Source: JBQDBK01 sp052090825
GTDB lineage: Bacteria > Bacillota > Clostridia > Tissierellales > Peptoniphilaceae
Reading direction: 5' to 3'
Assembly: GCA_052090825.1 (NCBI GenBank)
Contig: JBQDBK010000002.1
Span: forward strand, 62,001 to 126,000
DNA length: 64,000 bases
In this document: one piece after another, positions 7,196 through 16,822 of the stretch
Layout of the letters: each line of letters starts with the position of its first letter
Numbering within the stretch: the first letter of the stretch is position 1
The notes under the pieces: generated by a model
Seen by the model: the letters and a program-made list of their open reading frames with translations, nothing else
What the model was told of the DNA's origin: nothing
Databases searched by the model: none
Program-made: the position numbers and the translations under genes

Positions 7196-8672
7196 TATTG
7201 CTATTTATATGAGGATTTCTTTTTCTGAAAGAGATAGACAAAAACAAACAGAAGAAACTATAAATTCTCAAAGAAATATAATTAAGCATTTCATCTTTAA
7301 TGACCAAGAACTAAAAAAAGCAAATATAGAAGAATTTGTTGATGAAGGCTATAGTGGAAGTACTACTTCAAGACCAGGACTTGATATGCTCCTTAAAAAA
7401 GTAAGGGGACAAGAGATTAACTGTATTATAGTAAAAGATATGTCACGATTTATGAGAAATTATATTGAAATGGGGGACTATCTTGAAAACATCTTTCCTT
7501 TTATGGGAGTTAGATTTATAGCAATAAATGATGGCTATGATAGTGATAAGGAAGGCCATAATGGTACAGAGCTAGATATTCAATTTAAAAATCTTCTTAA
7601 TGATTATTATAGTAGAGATATTTCAGAAAAGATGACTACTGCCCTTTACACAGCTAGAAAGCAAGGGAAATATACCACAGGAACACCGCCATATGGATAT
7701 CTAAAAGATCCTAAAAATAAGTACAAGCTTATCATTGATGAATCGGTTTCAGATAATGTCAGATATATATTCCAGCTTATCCTTGAAGTATATACTTTAA
7801 ATGAAACTGCGAAAATCCTTAATGATGAAGGTGTTATTACTGCTAGAGCAAGAAGAAACCAGATTAAAGGCTATGACTCATATTCTAATAGGTGGTTTTC
7901 TACTGTAGAGCAAACAATATGGTCTCATAGTATGGTTAGAAGGATTTTAAAAAATGAAGTATATACTGGAACAATGGTCTTTAATAAGACAAGCAAAAGT
8001 AAGCTTGATGGTGGTAGTGTTACTTATCATCCTAAGGAAGAATGGGAAAAGATTTACAATAACCATGAAGCCATTATAAGCAAAGAAACCTTTGATAGGG
8101 TAAGTGAACTACTAAAATCAAGGCATAAAAATAAATTCTATGGTGGAAAGAGCAAATATAAAAACAGTCCTATTGCTCCCTTTGTAAGATGCAACAAGTG
8201 CGGTTATAAGATCAGATTTCTTAAAAGTTCCAATGGGAAAGAATTAATAGGTATAAATCTTTACTGTTATTATTGCAGGATGCTAGACCAAGAAGAAAAG
8301 TTGCCTCATTATAAAGAGCTTGAAACAGATGTATTTAAAATTCTTAAAGATAGGTTTCACACAGATAAGGCAGAAAAGGAAAGACTCCTAAAGGAACAGA
8401 AAAAACTATATGATAAGAATGATGAACTTTCAAAGAAGAAAAGAATAGGATTTGAAAATTATAAGTTTGGTAAGATTTCAAGAGAAGCCTTTATAGGCTT
8501 AAAAGATCAATTAGAAGAGTCCACTGAAGAAAATAATAACCGTATAAAAGCTATTGATAAAGAACTGAAAGAAAGTGGAAACATAGATAGTCTTACTGAA
8601 GATGTAGTAGGTAAATATATCAAGACAATATATATCTCAGGTAAAGGTATAGAAAAAATAGAATATTGTTAG
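7188..8672 (+). CDS. large serine recombinase 3
   Basis: A 494 aa serine recombinase with nucleophile Ser11 (YMRISFSERD), the DMSRFMRNYIEMG helix, a recombinase domain and a CxxC..CxxC zinc ribbon (CNKCG..YCYYC, about 335-365), then a short coiled coil. It begins 8 bp inside recombinase 2. A terminator follows at 8682. Its last codons (YISGKGIEKIEYC) are repeated in a decayed copy at 9283-9336, evidence for a second related element at this site. Confidence 0.92.
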   Translation: MNNIAIYMRISFSERDRQKQTEETINSQRNIIKHFIFNDQELKKANIEEFVDEGYSGSTTSRPGLDMLLKKVRGQEINCIIVKDMSRFMRNYIEMGDYLENIFPFMGVRFIAINDGYDSDKEGHNGTELDIQFKNLLNDYYSRDISEKMTTALYTARKQGKYTTGTPPYGYLKDPKNKYKLIIDESVSDNVRYIFQLILEVYTLNETAKILNDEGVITARARRNQIKGYDSYSNRWFSTVEQTIWSHSMVRRILKNEVYTGTMVFNKTSKSKLDGGSVTYHPKEEWEKIYNNHEAIISKETFDRVSELLKSRHKNKFYGGKSKYKNSPIAPFVRCNKCGYKIRFLKSSNGKELIGINLYCYYCRMLDQEEKLPHYKELETDVFKILKDRFHTDKAEKERLLKEQKKLYDKNDELSKKKRIGFENYKFGKISREAFIGLKDQLEESTEENNNRIKAIDKELKESGNIDSLTEDVVGKYIKTIYISGKGIEKIEYC

Positions 8673-8681
8673 TACAATAGA

Positions 8682-8712
8682 AGGAGATCAATTAATCGTG
8701 GTCTCCTTTTTC
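8682..8712 (+). terminator. intrinsic terminator after the recombinases
   Basis: AGGAGATCA (8682-8690) pairs with TGGTCTCCT and is followed by T's. The stem and the 15 bp before it are repeated at 9330-9369. Confidence 0.85.
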
Positions 8713-8849
8713 TGTAAGATTTTTATTATTTGATATGATAATTACTCGTGATATAATAATAGTGTGTGTATAACTAAGAAAATCTAGGGTCTAAATTACT
8801 ATCATAACTTCAAATAGAATATTAAGGGATATTAAAGGGGTGCTTATTA

Positions 8850-9278
8850 TTGTATGAAGCTAATATAATAGAATCTATTAGAATTTTACCAAATGACAAG
8901 AAAACATTTGTAACAGAAGAAGAATTTAAGAACTTTATAGAAAAGCAACTAATTGATAGAGGGGGGTATTATTACTTTCCTAATCAAATGATGAGATGTC
9001 CTGATAATACTTTAGTTTTATTTCAATATGATGGTAAAATTAGAGCAGCTGGTATTCTTGTAGAGTCAGAAAAAATTCAGACTTATGATGAAGAAGGAAA
9101 TGAATATTCCGGGTATTATATGTTTGATATTGATACAATTTATATTTTAAATGAGCCTATAAGTAAAGAAAAAATGCAGGAAATTAATCCAGAGTTTAAA
9201 AATTTCAATCAATCAAAGCAAATTGTTTCTTTGGATTATTTGGAAGATGTTTTGAAAATATTGGTTAATAACAGATAG
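8850..9278 (+). CDS. 142 aa cargo protein, unknown (possible PUA/EVE-like fold)
   Basis: TTG 8850 follows AAAGGGG by 9 bp. The 142 aa product has a strand-rich middle (GYYYFPNQMMRCPDNTLVLFQYDG, GYYMFDIDTIYILN) and helical ends. The pattern of a small beta barrel with 'G-x-Ile-x-x-x-Gly' strands recalls PUA-like (EVE/ASCH) modules found with restriction systems, but I see no decisive motif. The gene lies between two copies of a recombinase tail and its terminator, so it is probably cargo of a mobile element. Its position next to hsdR remnants suggests defence, as inference only. Confidence 0.6.
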   Translation: MYEANIIESIRILPNDKKTFVTEEEFKNFIEKQLIDRGGYYYFPNQMMRCPDNTLVLFQYDGKIRAAGILVESEKIQTYDEEGNEYSGYYMFDIDTIYILNEPISKEKMQEINPEFKNFNQSKQIVSLDYLEDVLKILVNNR

Positions 9279-9282
9279 TTTC

Positions 9283-9336
9283 GTCAAAACCACTTATATT
9301 TCTGGCAAGGGTATAGAAAGAATAGAACATGCATAG
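9283..9336 (+). pseudogene. relic of a second serine recombinase C-terminus
   Basis: An 18-codon stretch reads VKTTYISGKGIERIEHA and then stops. It matches the last residues of recombinase 3 (IKTIYISGKGIEKIEYC). The following spacer AGTACAATAGAAGGAGATC is also the same. The rest of the gene is gone. Confidence 0.8.
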
Positions 9337-9345
9337 TACAATAGA

Positions 9346-9369
9346 AGGAGATCCTAGGGTCTCCTTTTT
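9346..9369 (+). terminator. terminator, second copy
   Basis: AGGAGATCC pairs with GGGTCTCCT, followed by TTTTT. It is the same terminator as at 8682 in diverged form. Confidence 0.85.
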
Positions 9370-9427
9370 ATATTAAGCGTTATAAGAATTTTGATGAAAA
9401 TACTAAAAAGTAAATCTTGAAGATGAG

Positions 9428-10009
9428 GTGTTGCAATTGAATGAAGTGTCAAAGGTTGTACTAGCTGTTCTAACAAGTGTTGGTGGTATTTCAGGTTTAT
9501 TAATTCTAACAATAAAAATATCAGTTAACACGATTGCAGAAAGATTAGAACAGAAATATTCATTAAAGCTTGATAAAGAATTAGAGAAATACAAATCAAA
9601 TTTAGACAATAAAATTTATATTAGTAAAACTAAATTTGATACAGAATTTAATATATATAGAGAATTATCAAAGGTGTTTTTTGAAATGGTAAAATATATT
9701 GGAATTATGATTCCTGGTGGATATGCTAAGTATCCTAGTGATGAAAAAATAAAAAAAGAATATGAAGAAGAAAATTATTCTAAAGCATTAAAGACAACTG
9801 TTGCAGCACAGGATGTTTTGAATGGTAGTGTACCATTTATCCCAGAAGATTTTTATATGAAGTATAAAGAAGTAATAAAATTGTGTCAGTCACAATTACA
9901 TGTGTTTGAAAGAAGATGGGATGTAGGAACATTAGCCACACAAAAAGAAAAAGAAACCTTTTCAATGGATGATTATAAGAGAACTTCCGAAATTAATGAT
10001 TCAATATAA
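9428..10009 (+). CDS. membrane-anchored coiled-coil protein, unknown
   Basis: A 193 aa protein with one N-terminal membrane segment (VVLAVLTSVGGISGLLILTI, about 10-30) and a long charged coiled coil (about 35-80), then a helical domain with W and Y residues. The start may be GTG 9428, TTG 9431 or TTG 9437 behind GAGGTG. I do not recognise a family. Single-span coiled-coil proteins are common in phage-defence loci, and the next gene is an hsdR remnant, so a defence role is possible but unproven. Confidence 0.6.
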   Translation: MLQLNEVSKVVLAVLTSVGGISGLLILTIKISVNTIAERLEQKYSLKLDKELEKYKSNLDNKIYISKTKFDTEFNIYRELSKVFFEMVKYIGIMIPGGYAKYPSDEKIKKEYEEENYSKALKTTVAAQDVLNGSVPFIPEDFYMKYKEVIKLCQSQLHVFERRWDVGTLATQKEKETFSMDDYKRTSEINDSI

Positions 10010-10039
10010 AATATTTGTATCATTCACTTGACACGATAG

Positions 10040-12253
10040 GGATGTGGTAAGACAAGAACAGCAATCTCTATAGTAGATATACTTACAAGAAGAGACTGGG
10101 CCAAAAATATACTATTCTTGGCTGATAGAACAGCATTGGTTAAACAGGCTAAGCAGAGTTTTAATGAACACCTACCAAGTCTTTCGCTTTGTAATTTATT
10201 GGATAATAAAGATGATATAAACTCTAGAATGATATTTTCTACCTATCCAACCATGATGAATGCTATAGACTCTGTTAAGAATGAGGATGGACAAAAATTG
10301 TTTACCAATGGACATTTTGACTTGATAATAATTGATGAAAGCCATAGAAGTATATATAAGAAATATCAAGATATATTTGACTATTTTGATGCCCATCTAC
10401 TGGGACTTACTGCAACTCCAGTAGATGAAATAGATAGAAATACTTATAGGGTATTTGAACTGGAAGACAATAATCCAACCTTTGCCTATGAGCTTGATCA
10501 AGCGATAGAAGAAGGATATCTAGTAAACTATGAATTGCCTCTTGTATCTGAAACAAAATTTATGCAAGATGGTATCAAATATAGTGAACTATCAGAAGAA
10601 GAAAAAGAAGAGTTTGAAATGACTTTTAATGATATTGAAGATATATCCAGTGAAAAGCTGAATAAAAGTTTGTTTAATATTGATACTGTTGATATTGTAA
10701 TCCAAGAACTAATGGAGAAGGGTCTTAAAGTTGAAGGCGGGGACAAGCTAGGTAAGACCATTATATTTGCCGCCAATCAGAATCACGCTGACTTTATAAT
10801 TCAAAGATTTGATGTCCTATATCCTGAATATAAGGGAAGTTTTGCACAGGCTGTATATCATAATATAAATTATGTATCCAATGTAATTGATAATTTTAAA
10901 GATAAAGACTCCTACCCTCAAATAGCAGTGTCGGTAGATATGCTAGATACTGGTATAGACGTACCTGAAATTCTAAATCTTGTTTTCTTCAAAAAAATAA
11001 GATCAAAAGCTAAATTTTGGCAGATGATAGGAAGAGGTACTAGACTTTGCGAAGATTTATATGGGCCAGGAATGGACAAAGAAAATTATTATATATTTGA
11101 TTATTATAAGAACTTTGAGTTTTTTGAAATAAATAAAAGTGGTCCTGAAGGAAATTCAATGAGATCCTTAACTGAAAACATATTTAATATAAAAATAGAC
11201 ATAATAAAGGCATTAGAACACTTAGGCTATCAAGTAGATGATCTTATAGATTATAGAAATGAGCTTATAGAACAGACCTTAAAAGAGATATCAAATATTA
11301 ATAGAGATAGATTTAATGCAAATATGAGGCTACACTTAATAGATAAATATTCACAAGAAGAAACTTTTGAAAGTTTGAGTGAGAAAGATATTAAGGAATT
11401 AAAAGATGAGATATCTCCCTTAATACTATCAACAGATGATGATGAGCTAGCTAAGCGATTTGATTACTTAATGTATACTATTCAGTTCGCCTATTTAGAA
11501 AAAAGACCAATGAATCGACCTAAAGGGAGAGTAATTGCAACTGCTGAAAAACTTGAGACAAAAGGGTCTATAACTCAAGTAAGAAACAATGCAGAGTTGA
11601 TAGATAGAATTCAAACAAAAGAGTTTTGGGAAGAAGCAGATCTATTTGACTATGAAAAGATAAGAGAGGCATTAAGAGAGCTCATTAAGCTTATAGATAG
11701 AAGGGGAGGTGTAATATACTACACTGATTTTAAGGATGAGGTAGTAGGTGCTAGAGAATCAAGTCCTATTTATGATGTCAATGAGTTAGGTAATTACAAA
11801 AGAAGAGTTGAACATTATTTAAAGGAATATAAAGACAATTTGCCTATCTATAAATTAAGAAATAATGAAGAATTAACGGAAAGTGATATAAAATTCTTTG
11901 AAAGAATTCTTTGGGAAGAATTGGGAAGTAAGGAAGAATATAAAAAGACTTTCGGAGAAGAGCCTCTATTAAAATTAGTTTCTAGTATAACGGGAATGGA
12001 AAGAGAAGCTGCAGAAAAAGAGTTTTCAAAATTCTTAAAAGATGAAAGCTTAAATTCAAATCAAATTGACTTTGTAAACAATGTTGTAAATTATATAGTC
12101 AAAAATGGGTCTATAGAGAAAGAAGTCTTGCAAACTTATCCCTTCAATAAGAACGGTGGGGTTATAAATTTGTTCAAAGATCAGATAGATATAGTTAAGG
12201 GTATAGTTTCAACTATAGATAGTGTAAATAATAGGCTTAGTGTTTACTCGTAA
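10040..12253 (+). pseudogene. hsdR: type I restriction endonuclease subunit R, 5'-truncated
   Basis: The open frame begins right after TAG 10037-10039 and opens at the Walker A motif itself (GCGKTRTAISIVDI). It keeps the DESHRSIYKKY Walker B box, the GLTATP motif, helicase motif VI (QMIGRGTRLCEDL) and the EcoEI-type C-terminal domain. The N-terminal PD-(D/E)xK nuclease and the start are missing. TTG 10118 could start a 711 aa product lacking Walker A, which could not bind ATP normally. No hsdM or hsdS lies nearby. The cut lies between mobile-element debris and the motor domain, so an insertion or deletion probably removed the 5' half. Confidence 0.85.
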
Positions 12254-12272
12254 AGGGAAGGGATGATTAGTA

Positions 12273-13196
12273 ATGAATTTGGGTAAACTTATTAGGTTAT
12301 TTTTGGTTGAGGGGGATCCTGATGGGATAGTAACGGCTGAGATTCAAAATATGACAATCTTTGCAACGTCTTTTCCTCGAACAAAGTTGAATGTATTTAA
12401 AACTCGTCCAGAAGCTAAAAAAGCTGGCACCTATATGCTAATAGGAGAAGACACAATTAATCCCTCAAATCATTTAAAACCCATTGTATATGTCGGAGAA
12501 GGATCTCCAGTAATAGATAGATTAAATATTCACAATAATTCTAAGAATAAAAAAGAATTTTGGGAAAGAGCCATTATCTTTACTTCTAAAGATAACTATT
12601 TAACAAAAACACAGATTCAATATCTAGAAGCAAAATTATTTTATGAAATTAACAAGATACAAGGGGCGATCTTAGATAATATCCAGGAACCTAGAACACC
12701 GGTGTTATCAGAGGTAGATATGGCTGAAATGGAAGAGTTTTATCTTGCATTATCTTTACTGTTAAAAACATTTGGGTACAATTTTCTAGAAGAGAAATCT
12801 ATTGAAATAATTGAGGATATCTCAAAGGATAATGAAGAAATAGGTATTATGGAGGAAAAAACATTCACTTTTAAGATTAAAGGAGCAGTAGCTCGAATGA
12901 AGATAATTGAAAATGATTATGTAGTTTTAAAAGGATCTACAATTGTTAAACAACAAAGACAAAACATTCCTCCAGGAGTATTAGATGCTAGGATGACACT
13001 AATAAAACAAGGTCGATTAGTTGATGATATCAACCCTAAATTATATAAATTGACTGTTAATTACACATGGAAGAGCCCAAGTTATGCATCAGCCTTTGTA
13101 GCAGGAGGTAATGATAATGGGTGGACTTCCTGGAAATATAAAGGAAAAACAATGTCAGAAATTGAAAATAGGGAGGATACTATAAATAATGTGTAA
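12273..13196 (+). CDS. GIY-YIG nuclease family protein with DUF4357
   Basis: A 307 aa protein starting 19 bp after hsdR behind GGGAAGGGATG. The N-terminal half has the GIY-YIG pattern: GTYMLIG, then IVYVGEG, Arg in VIDRLNIH and Glu in QYLEAKLFYE (about 50-135). The C-terminal DUF4357 (about 205-300) has GSTIVKQQRQNIPPG and the ending SPSYASAFVAGG..GW..WK. Such genes often sit beside type I restriction modules as an accessory nuclease. It appears intact although its hsdR neighbour is broken. Confidence 0.85.
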   Translation: MNLGKLIRLFLVEGDPDGIVTAEIQNMTIFATSFPRTKLNVFKTRPEAKKAGTYMLIGEDTINPSNHLKPIVYVGEGSPVIDRLNIHNNSKNKKEFWERAIIFTSKDNYLTKTQIQYLEAKLFYEINKIQGAILDNIQEPRTPVLSEVDMAEMEEFYLALSLLLKTFGYNFLEEKSIEIIEDISKDNEEIGIMEEKTFTFKIKGAVARMKIIENDYVVLKGSTIVKQQRQNIPPGVLDARMTLIKQGRLVDDINPKLYKLTVNYTWKSPSYASAFVAGGNDNGWTSWKYKGKTMSEIENREDTINNV

Positions 13197-13761
13197 ATAG
13201 TAAGAGCAGATAAAGCCTATATAATTGTATAAAAGAGCTTTATATGACTCAGGTACATTTCTACACTAAATAGTGAAACGGTTCAAAGCATGATTGAACA
13301 TTTGGTAAAAGATAATGGGTTTAAAATTACTTTAAAAAGAGTGCTAAATCAATGGATGGAAAAGCGAGGAACAGAGTATATTCAGGCGAGTGATTATGGT
13401 CGATCTAAAGGTCGCCAGAATCAAAAAAACTACGATTATGAAGGCAACTTTACCATAAGCGTAGACACACTTGATTTAAAGGTAGGCTGAAGAGAAAGGA
13501 TTATTCGTATTTGTCCCAATCGTGGGCCAGCCAATTGATTGATTGGTGCTGTCATCACGGACACTCATGACAAATGGTTCAGTTTTACAAAAAAGTACAT
13601 GAAGCCTTATCAATAGGATAGCGTAGAAAAGATGTATAGTATGATGTATAGTGTTTTATACAAGATTGTGTACTTGACTGCAAAAATTGTTTATTGTCCT
13701 ACTATTGGGGTAAATTTAATATTAGATGAGTTAATATTAGATAAATATGAGGAGAAATAAT
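13197..13761 (+). other. gene-poor gap with an unassigned 66 aa ORF
   Basis: A 66-codon frame at 13290-13490 (MIEHLVKDNGFKITLKRV...) has no clear ribosome site and no family I recognise. The segment 13490-13610 has more G+C than its neighbours, with runs such as CGTGGGCCAGCC. This fits the end of a foreign element. No attachment-site repeat was found. Confidence 0.4.
13716..13742. repeat. 12 bp direct repeat before the ferritin-like gene
   Basis: TTAATATTAGAT occurs at 13716-13727 and 13731-13742, 15 bp apart, ending 19 bp before ATG 13762. It may be an operator or leftover duplication. Confidence 0.6.
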
Positions 13762-14217
13762 ATGGAAAAAGAAAAAATTATTGAAGGATTACAACAATTG
13801 GTAACAGGATTATCAACTCAAGCAGAGGGTCATGCTATTATGGCAAAAGTTTTTGCAGACAAAGGTTTCAATGGCCTTAGTGAAAAGTATGAAGGACATG
13901 CTAGTGAAGAGAGAGAATATGTTTCACAAATGGTTGAAAGAATTTTAGATTTAGGTGGAGAAGTAAAGCTTGAAGATAGAAAAGGTGCTCCAATATTTAG
14001 CGATCCATTAGAATGGATTAAATATGATTTAGAAGTTTCAAAAGAAGGATTATCTTTCTTACAGCAATTAGTAGAATATAGCAGACCAGATTATAAAACA
14101 TTCGATATTCTTCAAGCTTATTTTATAGATGAAGAAGAAGATTTGTTATGGTCTGAAGCACAAATTGAATTAATTGAAAAAATAGGCTATGAAAATTGGT
14201 TAGTAAAATATTTATAA
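13762..14217 (+). CDS. ferritin-like diiron protein
   Basis: ATG 13762 is preferred to ATG 13747 because GAGGAG at 13749-13754 fits it. The 151 aa product is a four-helix bundle of bacterioferritin/Dps type: helices with EGHAIMAKVFADKG, YEGHASEEREYVSQMVERILDLGGE (the usual His/Glu metal positions before a LGG turn), and a C-terminal DEEEDLLWSEAQIELIE. It probably stores iron or removes peroxide in the cytoplasm. The exact subclass is uncertain. It stands alone, with a terminator about 190 bp downstream. Confidence 0.75.
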   Translation: MEKEKIIEGLQQLVTGLSTQAEGHAIMAKVFADKGFNGLSEKYEGHASEEREYVSQMVERILDLGGEVKLEDRKGAPIFSDPLEWIKYDLEVSKEGLSFLQQLVEYSRPDYKTFDILQAYFIDEEEDLLWSEAQIELIEKIGYENWLVKYL

Positions 14218-14696
14218 AATAGAGATCTAATTAATTTTTATAAGGAAACTTTTAAAATTATTTTTTTTTAGAAAAAATTACAAATATAGATCCTATAAAA
14301 ATGCGACTGTAAGAAAAATATGAAGGAGTTCTTTGGGTTAATGAGAGAAAAATCTGAATAATATTCCAAGTAGATATAGTCGATTATGGGTCTATTAATA
14401 ATTTTGTGTATCAACCTAAATCTTGATAAAGGATAGGGTTGGTACATTTTTTATGTACAAATATATATTTATTTTTATAGAATATGATCTTGAATCATTT
14501 TGTACTTGATTAATAAACGATCAAAATATCCTAAATTTAAATTTATATACTTAAATTCTTTCACATTATTTACTAGTTTAATATTCTCTTTGTTATGAGC
14601 AGTGCACGAGAAGCAGAAAAGCACTTCTTTAATAATTCATAACTTGTATTAAGATTATTATATTTTTTTTCTTTGTAATTTAAAATTTATAAAATC
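14218..14696 (+). other. intergenic region with a terminator
   Basis: This AT-rich stretch contains no convincing gene. A stem of GTATCAACC with GGTTGGTAC followed by T's (14408-14452) is a good terminator. About 190 bp separate it from the ferritin-like gene, so it may belong to a lost gene. Confidence 0.6.
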
Positions 14697-14750
14697 TTCA
14701 GTTAAAATTCAGAAAGAAAACATATAAAGTTCAATTAGATGTTGCATAAT
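14697..14750 (+). promoter_or_regulatory. response-regulator boxes and promoter of the secreted repeat protein
   Basis: TTCAG at 14697-14701 and 14708-14712 (11 bp apart) and TTCAA at 14730-14734 (offset 33) precede a CATAAT -10-like box (14745-14750) that has no good -35. The same spacing is found before the VTC operon (20856-20893). By eye about 40 of 57 bases agree without gaps. Direct repeats at 11 bp are typical for OmpR-family regulators. Confidence 0.55.
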
Positions 14751-14828
14751 TAACTTAGTAACATATGAAAGGAGGGAAAATAAAAAGTAATTGATATAAA
14801 AGAATATGATTATAAAAGGAGTATATTA

Positions 14829-15410
14829 ATGAAAAATTTAATTAAAATTGGTTCAGGCATTTTAGCAATGGGAGTTTTGATGACTACGGGAATTACTGTT
14901 TTTGCTACATCAGATACAGACGCTAATATGGATGTAAATTCAGCTAATACTCTTATATCAGAAGAGTCTACTAATAGAAGATCGATGGGAAGATGTAATG
15001 GTGGTTTTGGCAATATGGAAAGACCAGAATTAACTGAAGATCAAAAGGCCGAAATGGAAGAGAACATGAAAGAAAGACTTGCAGAGCAATTAGAAGATGG
15101 TAATATAACTCAGGAAGAATATGATCAAGCTATTTCAGATATTGCAGAAGGCAAAAGACCTATGTTTTTAGGTAGAGGTGGTTTTGGTAATATGGAAAGA
15201 CCAGAATTAACTGAAGAGCAAAAGGCCGAAATGGAAGAGAACATGAAAGAAAGACTTGCAGAGCAATTAGAAGATGGTAATATAACTCAGGAAGAATATG
15301 ATCAAGCTATTTCAGATATTGCAGAAGGCAAAAGACCTATGTTTTCAGGAAGAGGTAGAGGTGGTTTCTGTAATATGGAAAGACGAGATTTTATTGGTGA
15401 TAAAAAGTAG
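14829..15410 (+). CDS. secreted protein with two 59 aa repeats (DUF2680-like)
   Basis: A 193 aa protein with a signal peptide (about 1-27: Lys, then hydrophobic GILAMGVLMTTGITVFA). The mature part holds two almost identical 59 aa units (GGFGNMERPELTE(D/E)QKAE...ITQEEYDQAISDIAEGKRP) and a broken third start (GGFCNMERRDFIGDKK). Each unit is acidic and helical, with a turn resembling DUF2680/YckD-type proteins of unknown function. It is presumably an extracytoplasmic stress protein. Its promoter shares boxes with the polyphosphate operon, placing it in the same regulon. RBS AAAGGAG. Confidence 0.7.
   Translation: MKNLIKIGSGILAMGVLMTTGITVFATSDTDANMDVNSANTLISEESTNRRSMGRCNGGFGNMERPELTEDQKAEMEENMKERLAEQLEDGNITQEEYDQAISDIAEGKRPMFLGRGGFGNMERPELTEEQKAEMEENMKERLAEQLEDGNITQEEYDQAISDIAEGKRPMFSGRGRGGFCNMERRDFIGDKK
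15000..15353 (+). repeat. 177 bp tandem duplication inside the gene
   Basis: Two in-frame units of 177 bp (15000-15176, 15177-15353) differ at only a few bases, so the duplication is recent or kept uniform by recombination. Confidence 0.85.
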
Positions 15411-15470
15411 TACTGAAAAATAAAATATATATTTGTAATATAAGTTGTTTACTATTAGCTACTTGAGCGA

Positions 15471-15510
15471 AATAATCCAGCATAAATTGTTCAATTTATG
15501 CTGGATTATT
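15471..15510. terminator. bidirectional terminator, 19 bp perfect stem
   Basis: AATAATCCAGCATAAATTG (15471-15489) pairs fully with 15492-15510 across a 2 nt loop, between two convergent genes. Confidence 0.9.
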
Positions 15511-15517
15511 TATATTA

Positions 15518-16822
15518 TTAATCTTTATTTAAACTAAACCAAAATGTACTACCTTTTCCGATTTCTGATTTAACGCCATACTTACCATCATGCATTTCGA
15601 TAATTTTTTTAACAATAGAAAGACCAAGACCTGAACCTATTATAGGTCTATTGTGGTTTTTATCAATCTTATAATATCTTTCCCATATATAGGGCAAATC
15701 ACTTTGCTTAATACCTTCACCATAATCAATAACCTCTATTTTTATAAGATCTCTTTTTATAATTTGTTTTACAATTACAGTCTTATTACCATCACTATGT
15801 GTAATTGCATTGAGTAAAAGATTATAAAATGCTTGAATAATCTTTCCTTCATCAGCTACTAAGTATGCGTCATCATCATACTCAAATTTTAGTTGAAATC
15901 CCTCGTTTTTAACAAGTTCTCTCATACGACTTATTGTCTTTCTTAAGCTCTCTGTCAAGTTAAATCTCTTTTTATTAACTTTAACTGTTCCCGTTTCAAA
16001 ATTTGAAATGTCAAGTATATCATTTACTAGGGATGTCAATCGGTTAGTTTCGTCCATAATAATTTGGGTTTGCTCTGATGTAATTTCATCGGGAAAATCA
16101 CTCATCATTTCAGCATAACTGTAAATAAGGGCTAAAGGTGTTCTCAAATCATGTGAAATATTTGCCATTAACTCACGTCTAAGTTTCTCTACTTTTGAAA
16201 GTTCTTTGGCTGCTATATTTAATGTTTCAGATAGTTCTTCAACTTCAAGATACCCATTACCTTTAAACTCTACTTCATAATCACCTACTGTAAGCATCTT
16301 TGCACTTTCGTTAATCTGTTCAATAGGTTTTGATATACGCTTTGATATTATGATTGCAATTAATATGGCAAGGAGTAACATAATAGCTGTGATAATAAGA
16401 AGCTGCACTTTTAAAGTAGATACAGTGGCATCAACTGGAGTTACAAAGGCATAAAATGTAAGAGAAATCTTACTACCATCCTCTAAAGTAAATTCTTGAT
16501 TTTTAGTAATAGTTTCTGGACTACTATATTCAAACATATTGGATACATCATGCATACGCATATGCATAGGTCGAACAAAATTTTTTGTTGGTCTCACCGT
16601 TATCTCTTTTGTTAATTCAAGATTATATAAAATATCTTCAAGGTCTTCGCTATTAATATTTTCTTCTACTAAAGTGATAGCTTTTTCTATCTCGCCTTTA
16701 CGAATAAATTTATACATATCACTTAAAAAAACTGTCTGAAATATCCATAAGATTATAAGTAATAAAGCACAAAATCCTAAAAGGAAGCTAAATATTTTCC
16801 ATTGTAACTTATGCTTATCCAT
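15518..16822 (-). CDS. sensor histidine kinase
   Basis: A 434 aa membrane kinase: first membrane segment about 10-33, an extracytoplasmic sensor with a Met/His-rich patch (RPMHMRMHD, about 84-92), second segment about 138-160, HAMP, HisKA with phospho-accepting His224 (ISHDLRTP), and HATPase with NAITHSD, DYGEGI and GSGLGLSIV. The start overlaps the response regulator stop by 8 bp, so the two are coupled. The HMRMH patch could bind metal. Probable control of the neighbouring envelope/polyphosphate genes. Confidence 0.92.
   Translation of the reverse strand: MDKHKLQWKIFSFLLGFCALLLIILWIFQTVFLSDMYKFIRKGEIEKAITLVEENINSEDLEDILYNLELTKEITVRPTKNFVRPMHMRMHDVSNMFEYSSPETITKNQEFTLEDGSKISLTFYAFVTPVDATVSTLKVQLLIITAIMLLLAILIAIIISKRISKPIEQINESAKMLTVGDYEVEFKGNGYLEVEELSETLNIAAKELSKVEKLRRELMANISHDLRTPLALIYSYAEMMSDFPDEITSEQTQIIMDETNRLTSLVNDILDISNFETGTVKVNKKRFNLTESLRKTISRMRELVKNEGFQLKFEYDDDAYLVADEGKIIQAFYNLLLNAITHSDGNKTVIVKQIIKRDLIKIEVIDYGEGIKQSDLPYIWERYYKIDKNHNRPIIGSGLGLSIVKKIIEMHDGKYGVKSEIGKGSTFWFSLNKD

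Noticed and set aside
135..13200. A complete integrative conjugative element or prophage
   Set aside because: No relaxase, coupling protein, type IV secretion, terminase or structural gene is present. Only recombination, regulation and debris are seen.
13290..13490. Calling the 66 aa frame a gene
   Set aside because: It has no ribosome site and no recognised family. It lies among element debris.
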